NCBI GenBank assembly: GCA_008932935.1
Contig: WBXD01000008.1
Location: 1 to 32,097 of the forward strand
Direction: 5' to 3'
DNA: 32,097 nt
Source of the DNA: Verrucomicrobiota bacterium
Lineage (GTDB): Bacteria; Verrucomicrobiota; Verrucomicrobiia; Verrucomicrobiales; Akkermansiaceae
How positions within the stretch are numbered: the first letter of the stretch is position 1; each line of letters begins with the position of its first letter. The translations under genes were made by a program, and so were the position numbers. Positions 23,215-31,423 of this stretch are shown here, in pieces. The notes below the pieces were generated by a model, which saw nothing but the letters and a program-made list of their open reading frames with translations, made no database searches and had not been told where the DNA came from.

Positions 23215-24447
23215 TTAATTTTTGGGTGGGGCGGCGGTGTAGACGAATTCCCAGCCGCGGATGCTTTTGGAGGCTTCGGGCGTTTGCCAAACGAGGCCGA
23301 CGAGGTCATTGCTCTTGCGCAGGGCGAGACTGAACTGACCGACGGCGGCCTGTTGCTGAGCCTCGCCGGTGAGGGAGATTTCGGTGGCGGTGACTTCGGC
23401 GGTTTTCAGGCGGAGGCTGCTGTTGGGGGGGATGCAGCGGGAAATGCGGTAGAGGATATCGACTGGGGCCTGGCTGAGATCGACGGCGTGGTGGAGTTCG
23501 TCCCACTTGGCGAGATGGGTGGTGAAGGCGATGGCATCCGGGGCCGCGGCCTTGGCATGCTTGCGCAGCAGGGCAGTGTCGGTGTGGGTTTTCCAAAGTT
23601 GGTAGCTGGAAAAGCCGATGAGGCCGAGATAGGCGAGGGCGACGGCGGCGATGGCGAGGATGACGTTGCGGCGGCGGCGTGCGCTGCGGCGGGCGGCGCG
23701 CACGTCGGCGGGCAGGAGTTTGCTGCGGGGGTCGGGGAGGACGGGGGCGGGGCGGGGCGAGACGTCCACCGGGACGTTGAAGGCTCCAGCCAAGGCACCG
23801 GGAGACGTCTGCTCGGCATGCGTCCAGAGCAGCACGCGGGAGGGCGTCAAGTCGATGTCTTGGAGCGACAACTGGATGATGGCGAGGCGAATTTCGCGGA
23901 CCAAGGAGTCATCGGGAGTGGCCGCCGAGGTGGAAGTGGCTTGGCAATAGACGGGTTTGCCCTGATGGGAGAGGCAAAACACCCAGCGGCCGAATTCCTT
24001 CCACACCGCCAGACAATCGCCGGGCATCGGGTAGGCGCGGGCCGAGATATCGAATTCCTTGGGTCCGCGCAGCGGCAAATCCCCATCGACGGGGGCCCGC
24101 AGGTGGACCGAGAGCAGGGCGGTGGTGTGGCCTTGGCGGGCGATGACGAAGGTGTCGGTGAGTTGGCCGGCCATCGGGTCTGGGCGCATGCCGAGGCCCT
24201 CGGCATGCATCACCGCGAGTTCTGGAAACAGCGAGTCGTCCTCACTGGTGACCTTCATCGGAATGGCGGTGATGGCCTTGACCGGGAAAAACATCAGGAT
24301 GTCGCCGCTGGGAACCCCGATTAACTCGCTGGCACGCGCGCTGGGCGAGGCGGTATGGAGGGTGAACTCCGCCTCGGCTTGGCTGGTCCAGATTTCCCAA
24401 CCGGTTGCGCCGGGGACGAGGAGGATTTGATCGGTGGGCTTGCTCAC
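23215..24447 (-). CDS. gspL: GspL/PilM-PilN-like assembly platform protein
   Basis: A 410-residue bitopic protein. A cytoplasmic part of about 260 residues is followed by a very basic stretch (RRSARRRR), one membrane helix at about 262-283 (VILAIAAVALAYLGLIGF), and a periplasmic domain of about 125 residues (ILYRISRCIPPNSSLRLKTA and ATEISLTGEAQQ). The periplasmic part resembles the PilN/GspL ferredoxin-like fold, and the cytoplasmic part is in the position of the actin-like PilM/GspL domain. Clear nucleotide-binding motifs are not visible, as is usual for GspL. The family links the assembly ATPase to the envelope complex. It starts with GTG 24447, which overlaps the gspK stop as GTGA, a sign of translational coupling. 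Amuc_1101 would be the positional counterpart in Akkermansia. Confidence 0.8.
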   Translation of the reverse strand: MSKPTDQILLVPGATGWEIWTSQAEAEFTLHTASPSARASELIGVPSGDILMFFPVKAITAIPMKVTSEDDSLFPELAVMHAEGLGMRPDPMAGQLTDTFVIARQGHTTALLSVHLRAPVDGDLPLRGPKEFDISARAYPMPGDCLAVWKEFGRWVFCLSHQGKPVYCQATSTSAATPDDSLVREIRLAIIQLSLQDIDLTPSRVLLWTHAEQTSPGALAGAFNVPVDVSPRPAPVLPDPRSKLLPADVRAARRSARRRRNVILAIAAVALAYLGLIGFSSYQLWKTHTDTALLRKHAKAAAPDAIAFTTHLAKWDELHHAVDLSQAPVDILYRISRCIPPNSSLRLKTAEVTATEISLTGEAQQQAAVGQFSLALRKSNDLVGLVWQTPEASKSIRGWEFVYTAAPPKN

Positions 24448-25382
24448 GGGATGATTTCTTCGAAGCGGTCGAGAAGCGCGGGTTGGCCGGTACGGTTGCG
24501 CACGACAACCGTGATGCGGCGCTTGGCCGAACCGGCGGTACCGGTGCTCTCGATGCGGGTGGTGGTATCGTTCACGGTGAAGCGCTGGGCTAAGTCAGGG
24601 CGACTATTGATGTCGACGCCCAAAAGAGCAAGCGCGTCCTTTGGAGAAGTGAAAAGGACGTCGTCCTCGGTATCGCGCACGCCGTCCTGGCCGCATACAG
24701 ACCTGGGGATGAGGGCTGCCAGTTCGACGGAGACATCGGCGGCGACGGCGATGAGTTCGGCGGGGGCATCGTTGAGGTCGAGGCTGCCGCTGCTCCAGAC
24801 GGTGAACCAGTTGCGCCAATCCGGGCGGACGGCTTCGACGAGCTCCATGCCGCGGACCAGGCGCATTTCATCAATGTTGTAAAATGGCCGGTTGAAGGGC
24901 TGGTTGATGCGACCCTGGCTTTCGTACCAATCTTTTTCGGCACCGTTGAGCGAAACGTTGTCATCGGCGTCGATCCAGTCGGCGAGGCAGGCGGTGATGG
25001 CTTGAGCGGTGTTGAGTTCGAGGCCCCAGGAGATGAACAGGTCGCGCAGCAGGGCGGTATCGTTGTGCAGGAGGATGGTATTGATGTTGAAGCGGCCGCC
25101 TTCGGAGAGGATTTTCACGTCATAGCCGCCGCCGGCGGCCTCATCGAAGTGGTGGAGGATGGGATCGGCGCGTTTGACGACGGGATTGGAGCCGACGGCG
25201 ATGCCGATTTCGGCGATATTGCGGGCGCGGGAGCCGTGGACTTTGGCGCTGGTGAGCTCCATATCGAAGGAGATGACGCGCAGAGCGACCATGGTGGCCA
25301 TGCCGAGCACCGCGATGAGCCACAGCACGGCGATCAAGGCGAAACCTTGAGAGCGCTGGGATTCTGGTGGGTGAAGGGACAT
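24444..25382 (-). CDS. gspK: Minor pseudopilin GspK
   Basis: A 312-residue large pseudopilin. The prepilin-type N-terminus is SQGFALIAVLWLIAVLGMAT, with cleavage expected after Gly13. Glu5 is replaced by a hydrophobic residue, as is typical of GspK. The globular part has the family blocks GGRFNINTILL, ITACLADWIDADDNVSLNGA, PFYNIDEMRLVRGM and LDLNDAPAELI, and a GxxDTEDDVL segment suggestive of Ca binding. GspK caps the pseudopilus tip together with GspI and GspJ. The start at ATG 25382 lies 5 nt after the gspJ stop. The end overlaps the gspL start. Confidence 0.9.
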   Translation of the reverse strand: MSLHPPESQRSQGFALIAVLWLIAVLGMATMVALRVISFDMELTSAKVHGSRARNIAEIGIAVGSNPVVKRADPILHHFDEAAGGGYDVKILSEGGRFNINTILLHNDTALLRDLFISWGLELNTAQAITACLADWIDADDNVSLNGAEKDWYESQGRINQPFNRPFYNIDEMRLVRGMELVEAVRPDWRNWFTVWSSGSLDLNDAPAELIAVAADVSVELAALIPRSVCGQDGVRDTEDDVLFTSPKDALALLGVDINSRPDLAQRFTVNDTTTRIESTGTAGSAKRRITVVVRNRTGQPALLDRFEEIIP

Positions 25383-25387
25383 CCTTA

Positions 25388-26173
25388 TTATTTTATGCTG
25401 CCGGCACCGGGGAGTTTGCCGGTCGGAAGGGTAATGGTGCCAGGCGTGGTGGTGCCAGGAGCGATGGGAGTGGGAGCGGGAGTGGCGCCCCCACCTTGCA
25501 TGATTTGGCGCAAGGCGACTTCGGGATTTTGCTTGGAGGGAATCCAGAAGATATGGCGCATTTCCTCGCCTTTGTCACCGAAGGCGAGGGTGAGTTCGAG
25601 TTGGAGCGGCAGGCGGCCCTGGATATCCCAATCGTATTGCCACTCCATGGAGGAGCCATCGAGCACGCGCCACTCGAAGAAGGCGACGTCCTTGACGAGT
25701 TCAACTTCGGCGAAGGGTTTGTTGTCGAGGTTGCTCTTGGCGCCATCGAGGGATGCGGAGCCCTCGAGGATTTCATTTTCGTAATAGCGCAGGACGATGG
25801 ACAAGAAGCCACTGCGGCGGCGCACGGTGGAGAGTTGGACGGCTTTGGCGATGCGCGGCTGACCACCCCAAGTGAAGCTGAGAGGGACGTTCTGGAGGGT
25901 GAGGTCGGAGAGGTATTGGCCGCTGGTTTTCTGCACCTGCAGATCGAAGCGGGCATTGCCCGGCAAGGCCGAGAAGCGCTTGCCCAGCAACTCGAAAAAC
26001 GCCTGATGCAGCATTTCCTCATTCTGCGATTTGACCAGCAGGTTGCCCAAACTCAGCGACGAGCGGGCAATCCCAAACACCATCCCAATGAGAATGGTAA
26101 ACAGCAGCATCGCCATCACGAGCTCCAGCAACGTGAAGCCTGCTCGCCGCGGATTGTTGGCCCGGTGCTTCAT
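25388..26173 (-). CDS. gspJ: Minor pseudopilin GspJ
   Basis: A 261-residue prepilin-like protein. I chose ATG 26173 (MKHRANNPRRAGFTLLELVM) because it gives a short basic leader and overlaps the gspI stop as ATGA. The leader cleavage site is Gly before FTLLE, with Glu5 present. The helix is followed by a beta-rich domain (FLSIVLRYYENEILEGSA, DVAFFEWRVLDGSSMEWQ) and a Pro/Gly/Thr-rich tail (TPIAPGTTTPGTITLPTG). Position and size fit GspJ, a tip component of the pseudopilus, although sequence alone would also allow another PulJ-type pilin. Confidence 0.82.
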   Translation of the reverse strand: MKHRANNPRRAGFTLLELVMAMLLFTILIGMVFGIARSSLSLGNLLVKSQNEEMLHQAFFELLGKRFSALPGNARFDLQVQKTSGQYLSDLTLQNVPLSFTWGGQPRIAKAVQLSTVRRRSGFLSIVLRYYENEILEGSASLDGAKSNLDNKPFAEVELVKDVAFFEWRVLDGSSMEWQYDWDIQGRLPLQLELTLAFGDKGEEMRHIFWIPSKQNPEVALRQIMQGGGATPAPTPIAPGTTTPGTITLPTGKLPGAGSIK

Positions 26174-26589
26174 GGCTGGTACATGCGGCCGTAGCGCCAG
26201 GTTTCTGCGGCGCGTTCTTTCCAAACGCCGGTTTCATACCAGCGGGCGCTCACGGTGATGAGGTACGTTTCCTGCAGTTTAACACCGTCTTTGTTTTCAA
26301 GATTATTGAGGAGGGTGATGGCGGTGGTCATCTCAATGCCGCTCTTACCGATCGGGTTGCTGGTGCGGCCTTCTTCGAGTTGGGGCAGCGACAGGGTCTC
26401 GTCCAGCGCACTATCGAGAATGCGGGTGATGCGCAGCTCGTTTTGGGCCAAGCCAGCGGCGGCAGCCATCCGGTGCATGGCGACGGCAAAGCCGGTGGCG
26501 GCAGCACTGAACACAGCCAGCGCCAGAATGACCTCGAGCAAGAGGAATCCGCGCTGGCCCTTGCGGCCGGAATGGAACGAAGACATCAT
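26170..26589 (-). CDS. gspI: Minor pseudopilin GspI
   Basis: A 139-residue prepilin-like protein. The start is ATG 26589 (a second ATG follows at 26586), overlapping the gspH stop. The leader ends in GQRG before FLLLEVILALAVFSAA, with Glu5 present. A small C-terminal domain (ITLLNNLENKDGVKLQETYL, SARWYETGVWKERAAETW) matches the size of GspI, which begins assembly of the pseudopilus tip complex. It is coupled to both neighbours by overlapping stop and start codons. Confidence 0.82.
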   Translation of the reverse strand: MMSSFHSGRKGQRGFLLLEVILALAVFSAAATGFAVAMHRMAAAAGLAQNELRITRILDSALDETLSLPQLEEGRTSNPIGKSGIEMTTAITLLNNLENKDGVKLQETYLITVSARWYETGVWKERAAETWRYGRMYQP

Positions 26590-27173
26590 CTGACTTCCAT
26601 GATGGTTTGGTCGAGGTCGATGGAGGCGGTGAGCGGGTGATAGGTATCTTCGATGTAATTGCGGCCGAGGTTGAGGCGCACGCTTATCGGTTCGCACAGG
26701 CCATCGGGATCGAAGCGCCAGACATGCACGGCGCGATCACTCATCGGCAACCAACCCTCGGTGTTCCAGCGGCGCACAAAACTCGCCATCTTCGGGTCGA
26801 GGCTCAATTGGGAATGCACCGGACTGGCGACTCCGGCGCTGGGCATGATCACCCGCTCGCCGCCAATGGTGTGGCCGCTGGCGGTTTTTTTCTCCTCTTG
26901 GCCGGACTCGGCGAAGGGCAAGAGTCGCACTACCCCCGGCCGGAACTCTAGGGCATAAGGGATTTGCTGGAGAATCGAGATCGTGCGGGCCCGCCTGGCC
27001 AACAATTCAACCTCCCCGGAGGCGTTGCGCAAGTCGCGCTCATCGGAGGAAAACACCATGACCGACACGGCACCACCGATCAACACGGAGGCAATTGCGA
27101 GAACCATGACGATCTCGATGAGCGTGAAGCCCCGGCCGAGTTTAGTAGAGGTCCTGGCTGCTAATGTCATCAT
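26586..27173 (-). CDS. gspH: Pseudopilin GspH
   Basis: A 195-residue prepilin-like protein. I chose ATG 27173 (MMTLAARTSTKLGRGFTLIE); the second ATG at 27170 is also possible. The cleavage site is Gly before FTLIEIVMVLAIASVLIGGA. The rest is beta-rich (ARTISILQQIPYALEFRPGV, DRAVHVWRFDPDGLCEPISV, YHPLTASIDLDQTIMEVR). The RTISILQQIPYALEF segment is reminiscent of GspH. The start overlaps the end of gspG by 32 nt. Confidence 0.82.
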   Translation of the reverse strand: MMTLAARTSTKLGRGFTLIEIVMVLAIASVLIGGAVSVMVFSSDERDLRNASGEVELLARRARTISILQQIPYALEFRPGVVRLLPFAESGQEEKKTASGHTIGGERVIMPSAGVASPVHSQLSLDPKMASFVRRWNTEGWLPMSDRAVHVWRFDPDGLCEPISVRLNLGRNYIEDTYHPLTASIDLDQTIMEVR

Positions 27174-27585
27174 CTGTTCCTTCCTGGCCGTCTTTGCCTC
27201 GGCTGATGATTTCAAAGTCGGTCACGTTTTTCTTGCCCGGAAAGCGGTACTGGTACTCGCTGCCCCACGGGTCAAGCGGCACTTTGTCGGCGACTTTGCT
27301 CCACATGCGCGGTATCGGTGCGGAGTTAGGCTTCTCCACCAGCGAGCGCAGTCCTTGTTGGGTGGTGGGGTATTGTCCACCGTTGAGTTTGTACATCTCC
27401 AACACGCTGCGCAAGGTCGCACAGTCGTTTTTGACTTGGGTGAGTTTGGCGGAATCGCCGATGCCACGCATGGCGAAGATGGCCCCGCCGAGGATCATCG
27501 CGATGATGCCGAGGACGATGACCATTTCAAGCAGGGTGAAACCGGAGTTACGGCGGGCTTTGCGGGATGGAGGAGGCAGTTGCAT
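27142..27585 (-). CDS. gspG: Major pseudopilin GspG
   Basis: A 147-residue major pseudopilin. ATG 27585 gives the leader MQLPPPSRKARRNSG before FTLLEMVIVLGIIAMILGGA. The globular part has the classic GspG text: LRSVLEMYKLNGGQYPTTQQ, GLRSLVEKP, PLDPWGSEYQYRFPG and the calcium-site ending DFEIISRGKDGQEGTDDDI. This strong match makes a type II secretion-like machine the best reading, ahead of a type IVa pilus. It is the first gene of the minus-strand cluster, so the cluster promoter should lie in 27586-27940. Confidence 0.94.
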   Translation of the reverse strand: MQLPPPSRKARRNSGFTLLEMVIVLGIIAMILGGAIFAMRGIGDSAKLTQVKNDCATLRSVLEMYKLNGGQYPTTQQGLRSLVEKPNSAPIPRMWSKVADKVPLDPWGSEYQYRFPGKKNVTDFEIISRGKDGQEGTDDDISSQDLY

Positions 27586-27940
27586 GGAGGTGGTAGGTCT
27601 GGGTTCCGGGTGAACCTTGCACGGAAGTGAACACCGGGCGACTCCAAAGTTGTCGGCAATTTTGTTTTGAGCATGAGAACCCGCCGCCGCAGAGACGAAT
27701 CGTCCCCCTTGACCTGCGGCAACGAGGTCTTGCCGCGGCCAATGGCCTGATGGTGGCTCCCTGAGTCGCCACGCAATGAAAAGCGCTGATCGAAGCGTCT
27801 GGAACGTGCTCGTTGCCGTGCCTGCTACAATGCGGCAGATATTGGTGCGCGGCGCGTTATCCGGCGGCAGACCTGCAAACGGCTGCCAAATATCTTGCCA
27901 TGGCAGTGGCATTGAGGCAGATTGGGCGTTCCCAACCATT
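27586..27940. promoter_or_regulatory. Divergent intergenic region: promoters of the gsp cluster and the dehydrogenase
   Basis: These 355 nt separate gspG (minus) from the carboxynorspermidine dehydrogenase (plus). The frames that extend into it have no family support. It must contain at least one promoter in each direction, but I could not pick convincing -35/-10 pairs or an operator. A CCTTGACCTGCGGCAACGAG stretch near 27709 includes a TTGAC box without a convincing partner. Confidence 0.4.
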
Positions 27941-29164
27941 ATGAAACCAGTCCTTTTGATCGGAGCCGGCGGCGTCGGCAGTGTCGTGGCCCACAAATGC
28001 GCCATGTTGCCGGAGGTATTCGGCCCCATCACCCTAGCGTCGCGCACGCTCTCGAAGTGCGACGCGATCGCCGCCCAAGTGAAACAACGCTGCGGCCGCG
28101 AGTTGGCCACCGCGCAGGTGGATGCGGACGATGTGCGCCAGACTGCGGCGCTCATTAGGAGTACGGGGGCGAAGTTGCTCATCAACGTGGCGCTGCCCTA
28201 TCAGGACCTGACACTCATGGACGCCTGTCTGGAGGCGGGCTGCGACTACTTGGACACCGCCAATTACGAGCCCAAGGACGTGGCGAAATTCGAGTATAGC
28301 TGGCAATGGGACTACCAGGATCGGTTTGTGCAGGCCGGGTTGTGCGCGGTGCTGGGGTCTGGGTTTGACCCGGGAGTGACGAACGTATTCACGGCTTGGG
28401 CGCTCAAGCACCAGTTTGATGAAATCCACACCCTCGACATCATCGACGTGAACGGCGGCAACCACGGCAAGGCGTTTGCGACGAACTTCAATCCGGAGAT
28501 CAACATCCGCGAGGTCACCGCGCCGTGCCGGCATTTTGAGGACGGGGCGTTCGTGGAAAGCGCCGCGATGTCGTGCCACCAAGCGTTCACCTGCCCGGAG
28601 GAGGTTGGCAGCTACGAGATTTACCGGATGTACCACGAGGAGCTCGAATCGCTGGTCAAACACATCCCGACCCTGCGCCGCGCTCAATTCTGGATGTCGT
28701 TCTCACCCAATTACTTAAAACATCTCGAGGTGCTCCAAAACGTCGGCATGACGCGCATCGACCCAGTCATGTTTCAAGGCCATGAAATCGTGCCGCTGCA
28801 ATTTCTCAAAGCGCTGCTGCCTGATCCGGGCGAGCTCGGCCAATCCACCAAAGGCAAAACCTGTATCGGCAACGTCATCACCGGTCTCAAGGATGGCCAG
28901 CCCAAGGCGGTTTACATCTACAACATTTGCGACCACGAGGCGTGTTTCGCCGAAGTGGGCTCGCAGGCGATTTCCTACACCACCGGGGTGCCGGCCATGC
29001 TCGGCGCCAAGCAAATACTGGCGGGCGGCTGGCGCCAGCCCGGCGTCTGGAACATCGAGCAACTCGATCCCGATGCCTTCATGGCCGACCTCCAAGTCCA
29101 CGGCCTGCCATGGCAATGCCGCGAGCTCACCCCAGCCCAGGCCGCCAACTTCCAGGTGGCCTGA
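27941..29164 (+). CDS. Carboxynorspermidine dehydrogenase (saccharopine dehydrogenase family)
   Basis: A 407-residue NAD(P)H-dependent enzyme. I chose ATG 27941 because MKPVLLIGAGGVGSVVAHKC starts directly with the Rossmann strand and GAGGVG motif; the frame to 27776 adds 55 unsupported residues. Further blocks agree with my memory of the Vibrio enzyme: ITLASRTLSKCDAIAAQVK, LDTANYEPKD, GLCAVLGSGFDPGVTNVFTA, DVNGGNHGKAFATNFNPEIN, FWMSFSPNYLKHLEVLQNVG, QAISYTTGVPAMLGAKQILA and NIEQLDPDAF. The reaction condenses aspartate semialdehyde with a diamine to make carboxynorspermidine or carboxyspermidine, the alternative bacterial polyamine route. The partner decarboxylase gene (nspC) is not in the window. 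It is cytoplasmic. Confidence 0.9.
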   Translation: MKPVLLIGAGGVGSVVAHKCAMLPEVFGPITLASRTLSKCDAIAAQVKQRCGRELATAQVDADDVRQTAALIRSTGAKLLINVALPYQDLTLMDACLEAGCDYLDTANYEPKDVAKFEYSWQWDYQDRFVQAGLCAVLGSGFDPGVTNVFTAWALKHQFDEIHTLDIIDVNGGNHGKAFATNFNPEINIREVTAPCRHFEDGAFVESAAMSCHQAFTCPEEVGSYEIYRMYHEELESLVKHIPTLRRAQFWMSFSPNYLKHLEVLQNVGMTRIDPVMFQGHEIVPLQFLKALLPDPGELGQSTKGKTCIGNVITGLKDGQPKAVYIYNICDHEACFAEVGSQAISYTTGVPAMLGAKQILAGGWRQPGVWNIEQLDPDAFMADLQVHGLPWQCRELTPAQAANFQVA

Positions 29165-29515
29165 ACCACCGCGGCCGGGCGCGTCAAGCCAGGGATTATC
29201 CTCCCGAGTAACTTTAAGATTTACCGCAGAGGCGCAAAGGCCGCAAAGGAGCGCAAAGGAGAATGGGTTATCGAGAAATATCCGGTCTTGCTCCGCGTCC
29301 CTTAGCGACCTTCGCGCCTCTGCGGTAAGCTTTTGGCCGTTACTCAACGTTCCACACCCGCCCGCCGGGTTCTGGTGCTAAAAAGGACAATGGAAAGGGG
29401 TGCGGCGACGATTTTTTACCACTGAGGGGACTGATTGCCACTGAAAACACCAGGTTTTTTCGCGCAATACGACATTTCCCTTGCACGCTCGTGCCCACCC
29501 TACCAGATTCTGCCC
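29165..29515. repeat. Intergenic inverted pair of CGCAAAGG-type elements
   Basis: From about 29200, CTCCCGAGTAACTTTAAGAT leads into TTACCGCAGAGGCGCAAAGG and further CGCAAAGG units to 29262. This is the reverse complement style of the elements at 12371-12437 and 21801-21860. A partner in the opposite orientation (TTAGCGACCTTCGCGCCTCT, then GCGGTAAG) ends near 29329, so the pair could form a long hairpin with a loop of about 40 nt after the dehydrogenase stop. A TTACCACTGAGGGGACTGAT tract follows at 29416-29435. No gene is seen in the gap. Confidence 0.75.
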
Positions 29516-31342
29516 GTGAATCGCCGCCCAATCATCCCATTCGTCGCGTTGGCAATGCTCGCCACTTCGTCAATTGGCTTCGGCCAGTCGCGTTTGTACT
29601 TGTGGACTGACGCGACTTACCGCCAACAAAGCCTGACGCAAATGGATTTCCGTGGCGTGGGCGAGTTTGGCGTGCTGTTGCAAGAAAACATCCCAGTACT
29701 CACCACCTGCAGGTGGAATTTTTATGATTATGCTCTTTATGATCCACGGCGCAATCCAACTAAGATCATAACGACGCCCCTGCTCCCTATAAATACCAAG
29801 CCCATCGGCAGTACAGCCCCCCCAGCCACCCCCCCAGACGGTCTGGGCCCTGTCAATGCGTTCCCTCCCGATAGCCTTACCGGAGATAAGCGTCCGGGCC
29901 CTTGCATCTATGGCGCCAACGCCTATTTCCCCGTAAGCGAGTTCCACCCAGGCTCGCAACGCTTCGGCTTGGGTCTACCTCGTTACTGGGAAGTGCAACC
30001 TATAAAGCCAAATACGATGGGGCGCATCGCGGCGTTCCAGCAGGCGTACACGTCGTTTTACGCTGCGCCGCCTAGCACACTCCTCCGTCCGATGGGCGAG
30101 TTTGTCGATGAATCGTACTTGTTACCGAGCCAACCTTTCGAGGTGGCGCAATACCGCTACGGACCTCTCCGATACGACACGGCCAACACGGTGAAATACA
30201 AAAATGGCCCGGCGGCAGGCGCTGACATGAAGTCCCAGATTGTTCCAGGAGATTACATTTTCCATTTCCCATTTGTGTCGGACGCGACGATTCCCGTGAG
30301 CATTACAGCGACTCACCTACCCATTCCCGAGGGCTGGAGTAATCAGGGCACCATCACGTCAAGTAACAGCTACTTCGGCTTCCGCTTCACTAAATTGAAC
30401 GGCAAACCCCTGGTCTGGGCCGCCGATGGCTTTGTGGAAATCGACCCCAGAATGATCAACACCTTGGAGTGGGAGGGCAATACTGGTAATCTCGTCTTCC
30501 CAGCGGTGGATGAACTGGATATATCTATCGTGGACTTGGGTCTCACCCTGGGCGCGCCCGGCAATGCCAATAAGGATCCTGTCAATCCCACAGATCCAAC
30601 GCTCCCCCCCAACCTCCTGTTCCCGCTAGATCAAAGCCCTTTTCCGCTGCCCAGCCCCACTATCACGAGTTACACTTTCCCGCCAAATATCACCGCGTTG
30701 CCAAATCCCGCAGCACCCACCTTCCAATTATTGCCAATTTCGGAATGCATCCTCAAACTGGATCTAGTGCGCGCTGCCCCCAGCGATGACAGTAAGGCCT
30801 CCTACGATGTTTCGGAGCGCTATTACCAGTTGCCAGTGCGCTATGTGAATAATACATACGCCGGCTGGGCTACCTGGGCCTTCCGCAACGCCTACGGCCT
30901 CACCGCTGCCGCCAGGCTGCCGACGGCCGACCCCGATCATGACGGGTACACCAATCAGCAGGAATTCCTGCTGGGAACCGACCCTACCAACCCCAATTCC
31001 CATCCCGCTGCGGCCCATATCGCCTTTATTCAAAGCCGCGCCACACGCTCCACTTCCACCACCGCCTCAACCGCGTCCACGTCCACCACCACCCCTGCTA
31101 CAGGTCACTGGGAAACGTCAATGACCAAGGCGGTGGTGTCGGCCACCGTCTCCTATACATACGAGTTCAGCAGCGACATGCAGACGTGGCGCAGCATCGA
31201 GGCCAACGATCCGGATTGGCAGGTCATCGACACCAACAGTGAAATCAAGCTGCAAAGCCGCTCCTCGCAGTTGAATGGCACTGGCTTCCTGCGGACTAAG
31301 ATAGTGGACACGACCCCCGCCAATCAACCCGCAGCGCAATGA
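29516..31342 (+). CDS. Secreted protein of unknown function with type-3-like calcium motif
   Basis: A 608-residue protein that I do not recognise. I chose GTG 29516 because it begins a good signal peptide (NRRPIIPFVALAMLATSSIG, cleavage likely after GFG); a TTG at 29435 would bury it. The mature N-terminus (QSRLYLWTDATYRQQSLTQM) is followed by a Pro/Tyr/Asn-rich body with beta character and a Pro-rich stretch near residues 365-440. At about 500 is DPDHDGYTNQQEFLLGTDPT, a thrombospondin-type-3-like or EF-hand-like Asp loop typical of secreted verrucomicrobial proteins. A Ser/Thr tract (TRSTSTTASTASTSTTTP) and a beta-rich end follow. No anchor is visible. The less extreme GC content and many aromatic residues set it apart from its neighbours. 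Confidence 0.75.
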   Translation: MNRRPIIPFVALAMLATSSIGFGQSRLYLWTDATYRQQSLTQMDFRGVGEFGVLLQENIPVLTTCRWNFYDYALYDPRRNPTKIITTPLLPINTKPIGSTAPPATPPDGLGPVNAFPPDSLTGDKRPGPCIYGANAYFPVSEFHPGSQRFGLGLPRYWEVQPIKPNTMGRIAAFQQAYTSFYAAPPSTLLRPMGEFVDESYLLPSQPFEVAQYRYGPLRYDTANTVKYKNGPAAGADMKSQIVPGDYIFHFPFVSDATIPVSITATHLPIPEGWSNQGTITSSNSYFGFRFTKLNGKPLVWAADGFVEIDPRMINTLEWEGNTGNLVFPAVDELDISIVDLGLTLGAPGNANKDPVNPTDPTLPPNLLFPLDQSPFPLPSPTITSYTFPPNITALPNPAAPTFQLLPISECILKLDLVRAAPSDDSKASYDVSERYYQLPVRYVNNTYAGWATWAFRNAYGLTAAARLPTADPDHDGYTNQQEFLLGTDPTNPNSHPAAAHIAFIQSRATRSTSTTASTASTSTTTPATGHWETSMTKAVVSATVSYTYEFSSDMQTWRSIEANDPDWQVIDTNSEIKLQSRSSQLNGTGFLRTKIVDTTPANQPAAQ

Positions 31343-31423
31343 TACCGCAGGTCGCGGGCGCTGGCCGGACACTAGTGGGGCGTTGTGGCTGAGCAATTGC
31401 CAACCGGCCACCTTGGACAGTTC

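Noticed and set aside
23188-24324. 378-residue Gly-rich open frame opposite the GspL-like gene
   Set aside because: The minus-strand frame shows a membrane helix, a translational overlap with gspK and cluster context, while this one shows only low-complexity Gly/Asp/Ala text.
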